In this document: piece after piece, positions 12,439-23,409 of the stretch
Layout: the number at the start of each line of letters is the position of its first letter
Position numbering within the stretch: the stretch's first letter is position 1
Source: Trichoderma breve
Taxonomy: Eukaryota > Ascomycota > Sordariomycetes > Hypocreales > Hypocreaceae
NCBI RefSeq assembly: GCF_028502605.1
Contig: NC_079236.1
Location: forward strand, 3,100,001 to 3,164,000
Direction: 5' to 3'
Length of the DNA: 64,000 nucleotides
The notes under the pieces: model-generated
Seen by the model: the letters and a program-made list of their open reading frames with translations, nothing else
Told to the model about the DNA's origin: nothing
Databases searched by the model: none
Translations under genes and position numbers: made by a program

Positions 12439-13904
12439 ACTAAGCTTTCAAGGATAAATAGGGAGGATTTCAACGTCACTCGAGGCTGAGGTAATGTAAG
12501 ATGAGAAAGCTTTTGCGGGGTACTCCCGGGATGCTGGATAAAATAGATTTTCCATTCCACATAGGAACATCAATGAACGATATTACAAGTATGTACAGAG
12601 TACGAGTACGAGCTTAGTTGGAGGTCCCCCTCATCTTGACTGCTCTTCCTTGTCCTTGATTACCTACAACGCCACGCCATAAGCGCAGCTTATAAATAGC
12701 CAAACTCTATGCTGATAACAAATTATCCCGACGTCCATATCATGTGTCGCGTGTCGAAAGATAGTCATAGCGATTAGTCGAGATTACGCAGCCTTTTACA
12801 TCTCATTTTCTATCGTGGAGCTTGCCGATAGGTGGAGTAGCATCTCAGCAGCGGAGCCGGCCGAAGCGCGTTTCCCCGGTGGGGTTCGATTGAGGGGTGA
12901 ACGGGACGGCGATCTGTTGAATTTGACACCTGGGAATGATGGACAGTTTGGGACCTTTGTTTTTGCCTGTTTTAGGTGGTTTTGGTGGGTTTGTATGGGT
13001 TTGATGGGGATGAGGTCCAATGATGGGGGGTTGATTTGTATTGAGAGATATCATGACAAGTTGTCTCGGCCCCGTATAAGTCGCACTGTCGATGGGTATC
13101 AAAGTGCGAGTACATACAGTAATGCCAGACGGGAACCCAGGATATCGTCAATCGAGTTTTCTTGACTCGCCAGATTATACCCTCTTAATGCCTGCTTACT
13201 CTCAATTAATCAGTTCATAGGATTTGTGATGGACAACGATGACTCTTTTCCAGCTGCAATCATATTGAAGCAAGGCACAGATAGACAAGGCCCATGGCTT
13301 ACACAGGGCTGGCATCGGCTTTACGGGATTGGGAGTTCCGCCACGTGCCAAACATTAAACTTTCCAGCATCTCACCGGTTTGCCCTTTTCGCACGTCCTG
13401 GGGAATGCCTGTCACGCACATGTTTGCCTTTAGCTCAGCGAGGTGTCAGAGCAGTGCATATTGGAACTCTTATCTTGCCCCGTGCCCATTGATACAGGTA
13501 TCCTATACCCACTAGGCTAGTATCCGCGTAGGCGTATGCACCGGCACTGGGTACTGCAGCGGAAAGTACGGGTACGGGTCGCCGTTGGGCTGAGGCGCAC
13601 AGGAGGCGATAGTCAGGTACCTACTACCAGGTACCACCGCCTCTCCCAGCAACTTAAATGTCGTGTCGCCACTTGGTAGAACATTAGGCATACATGCTGT
13701 ACTTGTTTCACTTTCATCAGCATCAATCTCAAAGCGTGTTTGTGGCATGAGTTGCATCGATTAATCCATCGATCCTGCATCTTTGTTTTCTACTTGCCCT
13801 CATCATCATCCTCAGTCTTTCGTCTCATTTTGCCATGTCCTAATAGCCTCCTACCTCTACTATTCGTCCTCATATTCGCCCCTCCTCCTTAAATCCGCCA
13901 CACA
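12439..13904. promoter_or_regulatory. intergenic: xanthine dehydrogenase promoter region
   Basis: No gene is supported. One exact copy of the 10-mer GTACGAGTAC lies at 12600-12609. A GATAAG core (minus strand, 13469-13474) is a possible site for a nitrogen GATA factor, which controls purine catabolism genes in Aspergillus; a single short match is weak evidence. The last 100 bases before the start are CT-rich. Confidence 0.35.
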
Positions 13905-16900
13905 ATGGCTCCCATTGCCATATCTCCCGAACGGGACGGTCAGTTGGATTCGCTAGAGACTCTGACTGCCAAGTTTGACGACACAATCCGCTTCTATCTC
14001 AATGGAACCAAAGTCGTGCTCGACGACATCGATCCTGAAATCACAGTTCTCGAGTACCTGAGAGGCATTGGCCTGACTGGAACCAAACTGTACGAAACTC
14101 CTTTTTGCTTCCCTACATTGATGAGATATCCCTGCCATCATGGACGATCCAGCTGACACAGGTAACCCAACAGCGGCTGTGGTGAGGGTGGGTGCGGTGC
14201 CTGCACCATTGTTGTAAGCCAGTATAACCCAACAACAAAACAAATCTACCACGCCAGTGTCAATGCCTGTCTGGCACCTCTTGTAAGTCTCGATGGCAAA
14301 CATGTCGTTACCATTGAGGGGATTGGCAACACAAAGAACCCGCATCCCACACAAGAACGGGTGGCCAAGTCTCATGGAAGCCAGTGCGGCTTCTGTACGC
14401 CGGGCATTGTCATGAGTCTGTATGCTTTGCTGCGGAATAACTCCAACCCAACCAAGGATGAAATGGAAGAGGCCTTTGACGGCAACCTGTGTCGGTGCAC
14501 AGGATACAGGTCTATTCTCGACGCAGCTCACACCTTTAGCATGGAGAACTCGTGTGGCAAGGCCAAGACCAACGGTGGTGGGGGGTGCTGTATGGAAAAT
14601 GGGAATGGTAAGCCCGAAGGGGGTTGTTGCATGGACAAAATGAACAACGACCAGCCTATCAAAAGATTCACCCCTCCGGGATTCATCGAATACAATCCTG
14701 ATACGGAGCTCATCTTCCCTCCAGCTCTGAAGAAGCACGAACTGCGGCCCCTCGCTTTCGGTAATAAGCGAAAGAAGTGGTTCCGGCCTGTCACCCTAGA
14801 TCAGCTTCTCCAGATCAAGAGTGTGCATCCCCAGGCCAAGATTATTGGCGGGAGCACTGAGACACAGATCGAAATCAAGTTCAAGGCCCTGCAGTACCCC
14901 GTGTCAGTCTATGTCGGCGACATTGCCGAGTTGCGGCAGTACGAGTTCAAGGACGACCACCTCGAAATTGGTGGCAACGTAACTCTGACAGATTTCGAGC
15001 ACATCTGCGAAGAAGCCATCAAACGCTATGGCAATGAAAGGTCGCAAGTCTTCCAAGGAATCCTCAAACAACTAAAATATTTTGCTGGACGGCAGATCAG
15101 AAACGTCGGGACTCCCGCAGGAAATCTGGTCACCGCTTCACCCATATCTGATTTGAACCCAGCCTTATGGGGTGCCAATGCTGTTTTGGTGGCCAAGTCT
15201 GCGACTCAGGAGACAGAGATCCCATTATCACAATTCTTCACAGGGTATCGAAGAACGGCACTTGCTCAAGATGCCATCATCGCATCCCTCAGGATTCCCG
15301 TTACGGCAGCCAAGGGAGAGTTTTACCGAGCTTATAAGCAGGCGAAACGAAAAGACGACGACATTGCAATTGTTACCGCGGCACTGAGGGTAAAGTTGGA
15401 TGACGACGGTGTTGTAACAGATTGCAACCTCATTTATGGCGGCATGGCTGCCATGACCGTGTCAGCAAAGACTGCAGCAGAGTACCTGGTTGGGAAGCGT
15501 CTCGCCGAACTGGAGACACTTGAAGGGACCATGAGTGCGCTCGGAAAAGACTTTGATCTCCAATTCAGCGTCCCCGGTGGCATGGCATCTTACCGAAAAG
15601 CGCTGGCCCTTGGCTTCTTCTACCGCTTCTACCACGACGTCCTCACCATCCTCAATGGGGAAAGCGAGCACGTTGATAAGGAGGCCATTGATGAAATTGA
15701 ACGATCCATTTCTTATGGCCGAACTGATCCTCACACGGCAGCCGCATACGAACAGGCCGTCACGGGCAAATCGAACCCTCATGTTGCTGCACTGAAGCAA
15801 ACGACTGGTGAGGCCCAGTACACGGACGATATCCCTCCTATGAAGAACGAATTGTACGGGTGTTGGGTGCTATCAACCAGAGCGCATGCAAAGATCAAAT
15901 CCATCGACTATTCCGTTGCACTCGACATGCCCGGTGTAGTTGACTATGTCGATAGTTCTGATATGCCTTCTCAAGCAGCCAATCGATTTGGACCGCCCAA
16001 CTTTGATGAACTTTTCTTCGCCGAGGGTGAAGTACTTACAGCTGGCCAAGCCATTGCCATGATCCTTGCCACGTCGGCTTCCAAGGCCCAGGAAGCAGCA
16101 AGGGCCGTCAAAGTGGAATACGAAGATTTACCAGCAGTCCTGACGATTGAGGACGCCATCCAGCAAGATAGCTTCCACCCATGCTTCCGCGAGATCAAGA
16201 CTGGAGACGTTGAAGAAGCTTTCAAAGGCTGCGACTATGTCTTTACAGGTACCGCACGGATGGGCGGTCAGGAGCACTTTTACCTCGAAACCAACGCCTG
16301 CGTCGTCGTTCCCAGTCTAGAGGATGGAGCAATGGAGATTTTCGCCAGCACACAGAATCCAACTGAAACGTAAGTAATAGCACATGTCCAGCCTCCTCAG
16401 TAGTTTTATCAACTAACCTTGCTCAATATAGCCAAACATTTGCCGCTCGTGTCTGCAATGTACCCGCAAACAAAGTCGTCGTCCGTGTCAAGAGACTAGG
16501 AGGTGGCTTTGGTGGCAAGGAGACTCGATCCATCGTCCTCAGCTCGGCCGTGGCTCTTGCGGCCAAGAAGACCAAGAGGCCAATCCGCTGCATGTTGACA
16601 CGAGAAGAGGACATGCTCACCATGGGTCAAAGGCATCCGTTCCTCGGAAAGTACAAGGTTGGCTTCAACAAGGACGGAAAGATTCAGGCTCTGGATGTCG
16701 ATATTTTCAACAACGCCGGCTGGACTTTTGATCTCAGCGCAGCGGTGCTTGAGCGAGCAGTAACGCACGTCGATGGTTGCTACCGCATTCCCAACACACA
16801 CGTCCGCGGTCGCGTTTGCAAAACCAACACCGTCTCCAACACAGCATTCCGTGGCTTTGGTGGGCCTCAGGGCATGTTCATCATCGAGACTTGTATGGAG

Positions 16901-18154
16901 GAGGCCGCAGACCGTTTAGGTATCCCCATTGACAAGCTGCGAGAAATCAACTTTTACAAACCCCTTGAGCCGACGCACTTCAACCAGCCCGTCACGGATT
17001 GGCACGTTCCGCTTATGTACAAGCAAGTGCAGGAAGAGTCCAATTTCCAAGAGCGCAAGGCTGCCGTCGATCGGTTCAACGAGACTCACAAGTGGCGCAA
17101 GAGGGGAATATCCCTGATTCCCACCAAGTTTGGAATCTCGTTCACGGCTCTCTTCCTCAACCAGGCGGGAGCGCTGGTGCACATTTACCACGATGGCTCT
17201 ATCTTGGTAGCTCATGGAGGTACTGAAATGGGCCAAGGACTTCACACCAAGATGACCCAGATTGCCGCACAAGCTCTCAAGGTCCCTTTTGATGATGTCT
17301 TTATTTCAGAGACTTCCACCAACACAGTCGCCAATACCTCCTCAACAGCGGCGTCTGCGTCCTCCGATCTTAACGGGTATGCAATCTTCAACGCCTGTGA
17401 ACAGCTCAACGAGCGTCTGGCCCCCTATCGAGAGAAACTTGGCCCGCAAGCAACGATGAAGGAGCTGGCCAATGCAGCCTATTTCGATCGCGTCAATCTG
17501 TCCGCCCAGGGGTTCTACAAGACTCCTGAGATTGGGTACACCTGGGGCGAGAATAAGGGCAAGATGTACTTTTACTTCACCCAGGGAGTTGCCGCTGCAG
17601 AGGTTGAAATCGATGTTCTCACCGGCTCTTCAACCTGCCTCCGAGCAGACATCAAGATGGATATCGGCCAGTCCATCAACCCAGCAATCGACTATGGCCA
17701 AATCCAAGGTGCTTTCATGCAAGGCTTTGGGCTCTTCACCATGGAAGAGTCTCTGTGGCTACGAAATGGCGCCATGGCTGGTAACCTATTCACACGTGGT
17801 CCTGGGGCGTACAAGATTCCAGGCTTCCGCGATATTCCTCAGGAATTCAACGTGACGCTCCTCAAAGACGTTGAGTGGAAAGATCTGCGAACTATTCAGC
17901 GCAGCAGAGGTGTCGGCGAGCCTCCGCTCTTCATGGGCAGCTCCGTCTTCTTCGCCATCCGGCATGCGCTCAAGGCGGCGAGGAAGGACGCGGGAGTCGA
18001 AGCTTTGGTAGGGAAAGATGACAGCGAAGGCCTCCTTAGGCTGGAGAGCCCAGCAACGCCGGAGAGAATCCGGTTGATGTGTGAAGATGAAATCATGAGA
18101 AAGGCACGGGTGGTCCCCAAGGAGGGTGAAAAGGGCTTCTTTGTGGCCATATGA
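13905..18154 (+). CDS. hxA: xanthine dehydrogenase (molybdopterin, 2x[2Fe-2S], FAD)
   Basis: Oxidises hypoxanthine to xanthine and uric acid with NAD+, the entry step of purine use as nitrogen source; normally a cytosolic homodimer. Exons 13905-14089, 14174-16369 and 16432-18154 give 1367 residues, close to the usual ~1350. First 2Fe-2S domain: GCGEGGCGAC (C64, C69, C72). Second: QCGFCTPG (C133, C136) with LCRCTGYR (C168, C170). The FAD domain has KIIGGSTE and GRQIRNVGTPAGN. The molybdenum domain has GGGFGGKE, NTAFRGFGGPQG and GVGEPPLF with catalytic E1290. The N-terminal iron-sulfur domains separate it from bacterial two-subunit forms, and full conservation argues against aldehyde oxidase, though that is the closest alternative. 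A Gly/Cys-rich linker (about 185-215, with GGGGCC and GGCC pairs) sits between the Fe-S and FAD parts. The gene name follows Aspergillus usage. Confidence 0.95.
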
Positions 18155-20073
18155 AGCTCGTGCAGCTTGAACGATCTACGACTGGTTTATTGTTAAGGAT
18201 TTCTTTACTAAGTTGTTGGCTTGCATAGCCGGTTAGTACTTCAGGGACATTGCGGTCCTATGTCATGTCATTTCATTTCATTTGGTTCCATGTCATGTCA
18301 TCATTGCAGCAGGCTTATGCTCCAGGTACAGTACTGTAGCGTTGGATCAATCAATATCAATTCAAGAACCCATGCCTGATGAGTGAGTTCCTAAACGGGC
18401 CCTCCGTAATCCTCCGCATGGCCTCGACAAAAATAAAGAGGCATTAGGTAATGCCATTTAGCGCCGCAGAAGATTCCATCCCGTGATATTCCGACATGCG
18501 CGAAAGCCATCCGGGCAGAAGGCACGTCACGGCAGCCTGTTTTAACCGCCGAGCCGAAAACTTGGTCATTTTGGCCACGGCATCTCAGGTCGGAAGCAGG
18601 GGCAAAGCTGCGTTTTTTCGGGAGAAGGGCTGAAGATGCAACGGTTTCACACGGGATTGTTGCAGGGGGGAGGGGAGGAGGCCGCTTCTGTCTTCCATGT
18701 TGTTCTTTACAGTTGTCTTGGGGCGCAATTGGTCACTGGTTGTTTCTTGGGGCGTAATTGGTCGTGCACTGGCTGTTCTTGGGGCTTAATTGGTCACTGG
18801 TTGTTTCTTGGGCGGAATGCAATTGCGTTTCCCGGTTTTCAAGCCTGTAGTTCCCGAGGTCCTGCATGTGCAATGTGCGAAATGTGTGGGATGTGGCTTC
18901 GGGATGGGCGAATGGGCATCCGTTTTCGGGGCCGGTGGCTTAGGGAGCGGGCAGCGGAATACGGCGATCTTTTTTTAGGTGTAGGGTAAATTGGGATGTG
19001 CATATTTCGGGAGGTTGAAGTGAAAGATGAGATGAGACGAACGAGATGAGATGAGATGGCAAATGCTGTTGGTCTTCTTTTTTCTCGGTTTGTTGCTATG
19101 TGTGTGGTTATTGTTCTTTTCTTCAGGTGGTTGTGTACAGTAGCTATTGTCAAAAGTCTAATCACAGGGCCCAATCAGGATGCGGAGAATAAAGGGTGAC
19201 GTGACAGGAACCAACATGCCAGAAACGAGGCTATTCCGAATACTTGGATTGTGTGTGTGTGAATGCAGCGAATGAGCAGTTGGGCGATATTAAGCCCCCC
19301 TCTTCCCTGTACCGCTATACAGTAGAACGGTTACAGGCGCTGTTACAGGCCTTGCCGACCGCTGTAGCAGCCCATTGATCCGTTGAAATCCTTCTGGCGC
19401 AGGTACCCAACCGGCCGGGCTAGCGCTGGCCGCCAAGGCGAAAAGGCTCGGTCCACTGGCCCAGGTCCCCACCAAAAGGGAGGACCCAGCTGAACTTGCC
19501 GGTGCCTCAAAGCAGCACTTGCGCTTCCTGCTGATGCGTTTTTGCTCTCGTGCTCAACTCGATTCTTGTTTTGCTGGCCAAACTCTGCCTCTGCATCCCA
19601 TTCCTGCCTGGCAGAGCCCGCGTCCGGCCCTGCTTCCGCCATCCCAAGCGATCCAGAGACGATATCCGGCCACGGACAGAGACGGGCGGGTTTGTCTGGC
19701 CCTCACACGACCTCTTCCGTTTTGCGCGGGCGAAAAGAGAGAGAGACGGGGGAGACCCGGCCTTTGCGCTTAAGCTTGCTTCCTGCCTTGCCTGCTGAGG
19801 GGCCAAAGAGGGCTGCACAGCTTCGGGCATGCTAGTTGCGCCATCGGGAAGCGTCTGAGGCGAGCCGGAAAGCTGGGACGATTTTCCCGTTCGATGATCT
19901 GCAATCTGGACGTTTGCGTAACCCTTCCCGAGGCAGACAGATCCAATGGGAGACCGAGCAATCGGGAGATGAGAGTATAGCGAAGAGAGAAGAGAGAGAG
20001 ACGGAAGAAAAACCAACGGGACTGGAAAAGAAGGAACCACTGGGGGGAGAAAGATTGAGCGTACACAACAGCT
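18155..20073. promoter_or_regulatory. intergenic / long 5' region of the AcuM-type regulator
   Basis: About 1.9 kb without a supported gene. The 3' UTR of xanthine dehydrogenase is followed by a small tandem repeat (18716-18825). A GC-rich stretch then runs into the regulator's start and contains short overlapping frames on both strands, none with a recognisable domain. A long leader with upstream ATGs is plausible for a carbon-control regulator. Confidence 0.4.
18716..18825 (+). repeat. imperfect tandem repeat, 29/32-nt unit, ~3.5 copies
   Basis: Units begin at 18716 (29 nt), 18745 (32 nt), 18777 (29 nt) and 18806 (partial). Each starts TCTTGGG and contains AATTGG(TCAC) followed by TGGTTGTT or TGGCTGT. 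The longer unit has a 3-nt insertion (GTG). Short, imperfect and noncoding. Confidence 0.8.
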
Positions 20074-22531
20074 ATGAGCGAGCGGAAGGCTACCGGTGCT
20101 ACGGCCACTACCACTGCCACCACCACCACCACCACGGCGCCGGGTGCGATGGATGCCAAGGGAAGCAAGGTGGTGGAGCGAAGCAAGATGGCGGCCAAAG
20201 GCGATGCGGCCGAGCGCGACAAGGACCACGAGGGTCGTGGCGCTGGCAAGAATCCCAAGAAGAGACGCAAGGTTAACCATGGTACGCAGAACTTGCTTGA
20301 ACCCTCCCTCCCGTTCCCCGTTCTTGCGGGCCAAAATACTGAGAGGGCTGAGGGCACCAATGGGTCGCTGTGCAGTTGTTGTGCTGCCCCCGTTCATGCC
20401 CTCTGCCCTCCCCTTTCACCCCCCATCATCCCCCCCATTGTTCAGTTCGATTCATTCGGCCAGTGACCTTGGAAGAGCAAGTGTCGAGTGTGTATGCAGC
20501 ATGGACTAACGATTAGCTGCGTGTCTCTCCCTCTACCGTTGCAGCTTGCGTGTATTGTCGCAGATCTGTAAGTCTGGCCCGCTTTAGAAAATGAGACGTC
20601 CCATATGCTGCCTGGAGGAAAAGGGGGAAAGAAGAGAAGACAATGAAAGAAAGAAAGAAACAAGAAGCAGAAGAAGACATCTTTGGGATTCATTATCATC
20701 CACACCCCTTATTTGTAAATCAAGATCTTGTGGCTGACTGATTCAATTTGACGCGAGTAGCACATGACATGCGATCTCGTAAGTACATCCTCCACACGGC
20801 ATCTATCCTGCTTCTCCTCTGCCGCAGCTTCACGGATGGGTCCAGACCCTCCTTGTCTCTGCCCACCTCTTCCCTTGCTCTACATTGTGGGCGTGCTAAT
20901 GCCGTGGACAGGAGCGTCCATGTACGAGATGCATTAAGCGAAATATTGGCCATCTCTGCCACGATGAGCCCCGCGAGTCAGATCCCAAGAAGAAGACGGT
21001 TGTCAGCAAAACTGCATCTACAGCGTCCGTAGATGAATCGGACACTATGTCCCAGTCCGACGTAGGCCACAGCTCCATATCCAGCGCCATGGGCCCTCCC
21101 CCGACCTTCGATGGCGCGAGGCAGAGGGCAAACTCGGCCATCGGGGCTGGAGGCGTGCTTGGACAAGCCAACCCATTATCCCTTGTGCAACCCGACGCTT
21201 CGTCAGGCCTGCAGGCCAACGCGTTGAATAACAATGGTAACGCGAATCAATGTAAGCTCTTCCAAAACGAGATTCGACCCCTCCCCCCAAATCGCCTTGA
21301 TCTTTCTCCGATACTACCCCAGTACCCCCCCCCCCCCCCCCGGGCCACCGACATGATGCTCTGGATGGCTAACGAGAGAGTAGTTACCGGCTTCTCGGAC
21401 GCTTGGTTGACCGCGCAAAACTACCATGATATGAATACCTATAACCCCAACTACTTGATCGGAGCCGACGTCACTCACGAGTTTAACCTGCTCAACGACT
21501 TTTTGCACAATAGCATCCTTGACGAGGGTGGCGTCGAAGCTCAGCAGAACTCGGCCTTTAATCGGCCAGGGGGTCCGTCGGAGATGCTCTCTGGCTTTGG
21601 CAGCGGCAATGGATTGACGGGCGGCTCTGTATCAGCGGGCCATGTGCCAGGGTCCATGCTGCCTCCATCAAATTTTGATAACAAGTCAATGACTAGATCT
21701 GACAAGGAGAAGACTCGAGAATACTACCTCCAGGCAGCTGACCCTTCTGGGAACGACAACCCCGAAGAACGAATGTCTCGCGTGCTCAAGGCCAAGTACG
21801 ATGCTGGCCTGCTCAAGCCGTTCAACTACATCAAGGGCTATGCGCGGCTGGGCAAGTACTTGGACGGGCACATCGCGTCCACATCTAAACAAAAGATTTT
21901 GCGGACCATTAACCAGTTTCGACCCAAGTTTAGAGAAAAGGCACAAGGGTTGACGGACATGCAGCTGGTATACGTGGAGATGTGGTTTGAGAAACAGCTG
22001 ATGGACTACGACCGGGTGTTTGCCAGTATGGCCGTACCGGCCTGTTGCTGGAGGCGAACAGGGGAGATATTCCGAGGAAATAAGGAAATGGCCGAGTTGA
22101 TCAATGTGCCTGTGGATCAGCTGCGAGATGTTAGTATTTTCCCATTCTTTTACACGTCTGTAAATGCATGACGCGCTAACATATGTCTTTTCCTATACAG
22201 GGCAAGATTGCACTCCACGAGATCCTCACCGAGGAGTCGATGGTTAGATATTGGGAAGAGTTTGGCACCATTGCCTTTGACCCAGCGCACGATACGTTGT
22301 TGACGGCGTGCTCGCTCAAGAATCCCAGCGATTCGTCAGATCACCCCATTGTCAAGTGTTGCTTCTCCTTTACAATTCGCCGCGATGAGCATAAGCTGTG
22401 AGTTGTTATCCATATTGAATGGCATTACCCTTTTCCCCTCCGTGGCAGCAAGAGAGACTGACTTCGACGTTTCCAACAGGCCTGCGTTGATTGTTGGCAA
22501 CTTTTTACCACACGACCCTCCTGTACAGTGA
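20074..22531 (+). CDS. acuM: Zn2Cys6 + PAS-like transcription factor, gluconeogenesis regulator type (AcuM/RDS2)
   Basis: Nuclear regulator, by family expected to activate gluconeogenic genes (PEP carboxykinase, fructose-1,6-bisphosphatase) on non-sugar carbon. Exons: 20074-20281, 20545-20567, 20761-20778, 20912-21251, 21384-22129, 22201-22397 and 22480-22531, giving 527 residues with consistent phases. A basic run (KKRRKVNH) precedes the zinc cluster: C71, C74, C81, C87, C90 and C99 (ACVYCRRS, HMTCDL, ERPCTRCIKR), spread over four exons. The middle is low-complexity. The C-terminal half (about 385-510, RVFASMAVPACCWRRTGE and onward) is a PAS-like fold. Intron 4 (21252-21383) is 132 nt, has no stop and holds a C17 run. 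I infer it is an intron because splicing gives NQFTGFSDAW, which continues smoothly. The sister regulator AcuK/ERT1 has a similar layout and is the main alternative; the zinc-cluster wording favours AcuM. Confidence 0.88.
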
Positions 22532-23255
22532 AGATACTTTATACCTATCTGATTAATGACGAAAAAGAAAAATCGCGTATCGTTTGTGTGAGTTTTTTTC
22601 AGGCGGAAAGATGCAGGAGACTTACTTGGGCACGGGGTGCGGAAAATCGGTTTTTTATATAACCAACCAAAAAAGTTTGGATCAGGAATGGGTCTTTTCT
22701 TATTATTATTATTATAAGGTTAATGGGGCATGACGGACGGCGTTGGAACTGCGTCGAGTTGCTTCCCCTTTTCGTCGTCTTGCCTGAAATATTGTACACA
22801 GTGGTTATTGCTGTTGTCGTGTCCCCTTCATTCCTTTTACCTTCGAGTCCTTCGTTCTTCTCTGGTTACTTGTTCTTGTTCTTCATGGAGTGTTTAGATT
22901 CCCAAGTTTTGTTGGAGAAAGAGTTTGGTGTGTTGTTGATGTTGGGTTTCTTGTCTTTGTGTGTGTGTGTGTGTGTTTCTTATTTTTATTGCTAGAGCTG
23001 GCAGGTACATACCTACTTAGGCATACGGTAGTCTTTTCGAGTAATGTTGGATAATTGCTACTACCTACAGATGATTTGTCTTGGAGATTGGTCGAGTTAA
23101 TTCTTCAAGTCTGAGATACTCAGGTACTTCCTAGCACTTGGGTGAAGGCAACTTGGTACCTCTACTGAGATACCTACGTGTGTGATGAGGCAGGTGCGGA
23201 TGGCTCTACCGAAGCCCTGACAAAATAAGAATGCCCTTCTCTCTCCCTTTCTTTT

Positions 23256-23286
<31 letters not shown>

Positions 23287-23409
23287 CAAATTCGTGGTAT
23301 CATTGCTCAAGATTGCCGTTTTCTCGATATTGCACCTCACTCGTGCCTCTACAACTGCGCCTTTCATCTTCAGGTTCCCATCAGCTTTTCTCTAGTCGAT
23401 CGTGTCAAC
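22532..23409. other. intergenic with (GT)n and a T28 tract
   Basis: Holds the regulator's 3' UTR, a short GT repeat near 22958-22976, and a 28-nt T run at 23259-23286 about 120 bases before the SPO22 start. Poly(dT) tracts of this kind are common nucleosome-depleting promoter elements in fungi. No gene is seen. Confidence 0.45.

Noticed and set aside
10691..18154. Functional cluster of the aminotransferase and xanthine dehydrogenase
   Set aside because: Different pathways, 1.5 kb apart, each with its own promoter; no shared regulator evident.
19507..20397. 296-codon minus-strand frame overlapping the 5' part of the AcuM-type gene
   Set aside because: Low-complexity (poly-G/S) antisense shadow of the Thr-rich exon 1 and GC-rich leader; no domain, while the plus strand has a zinc cluster.
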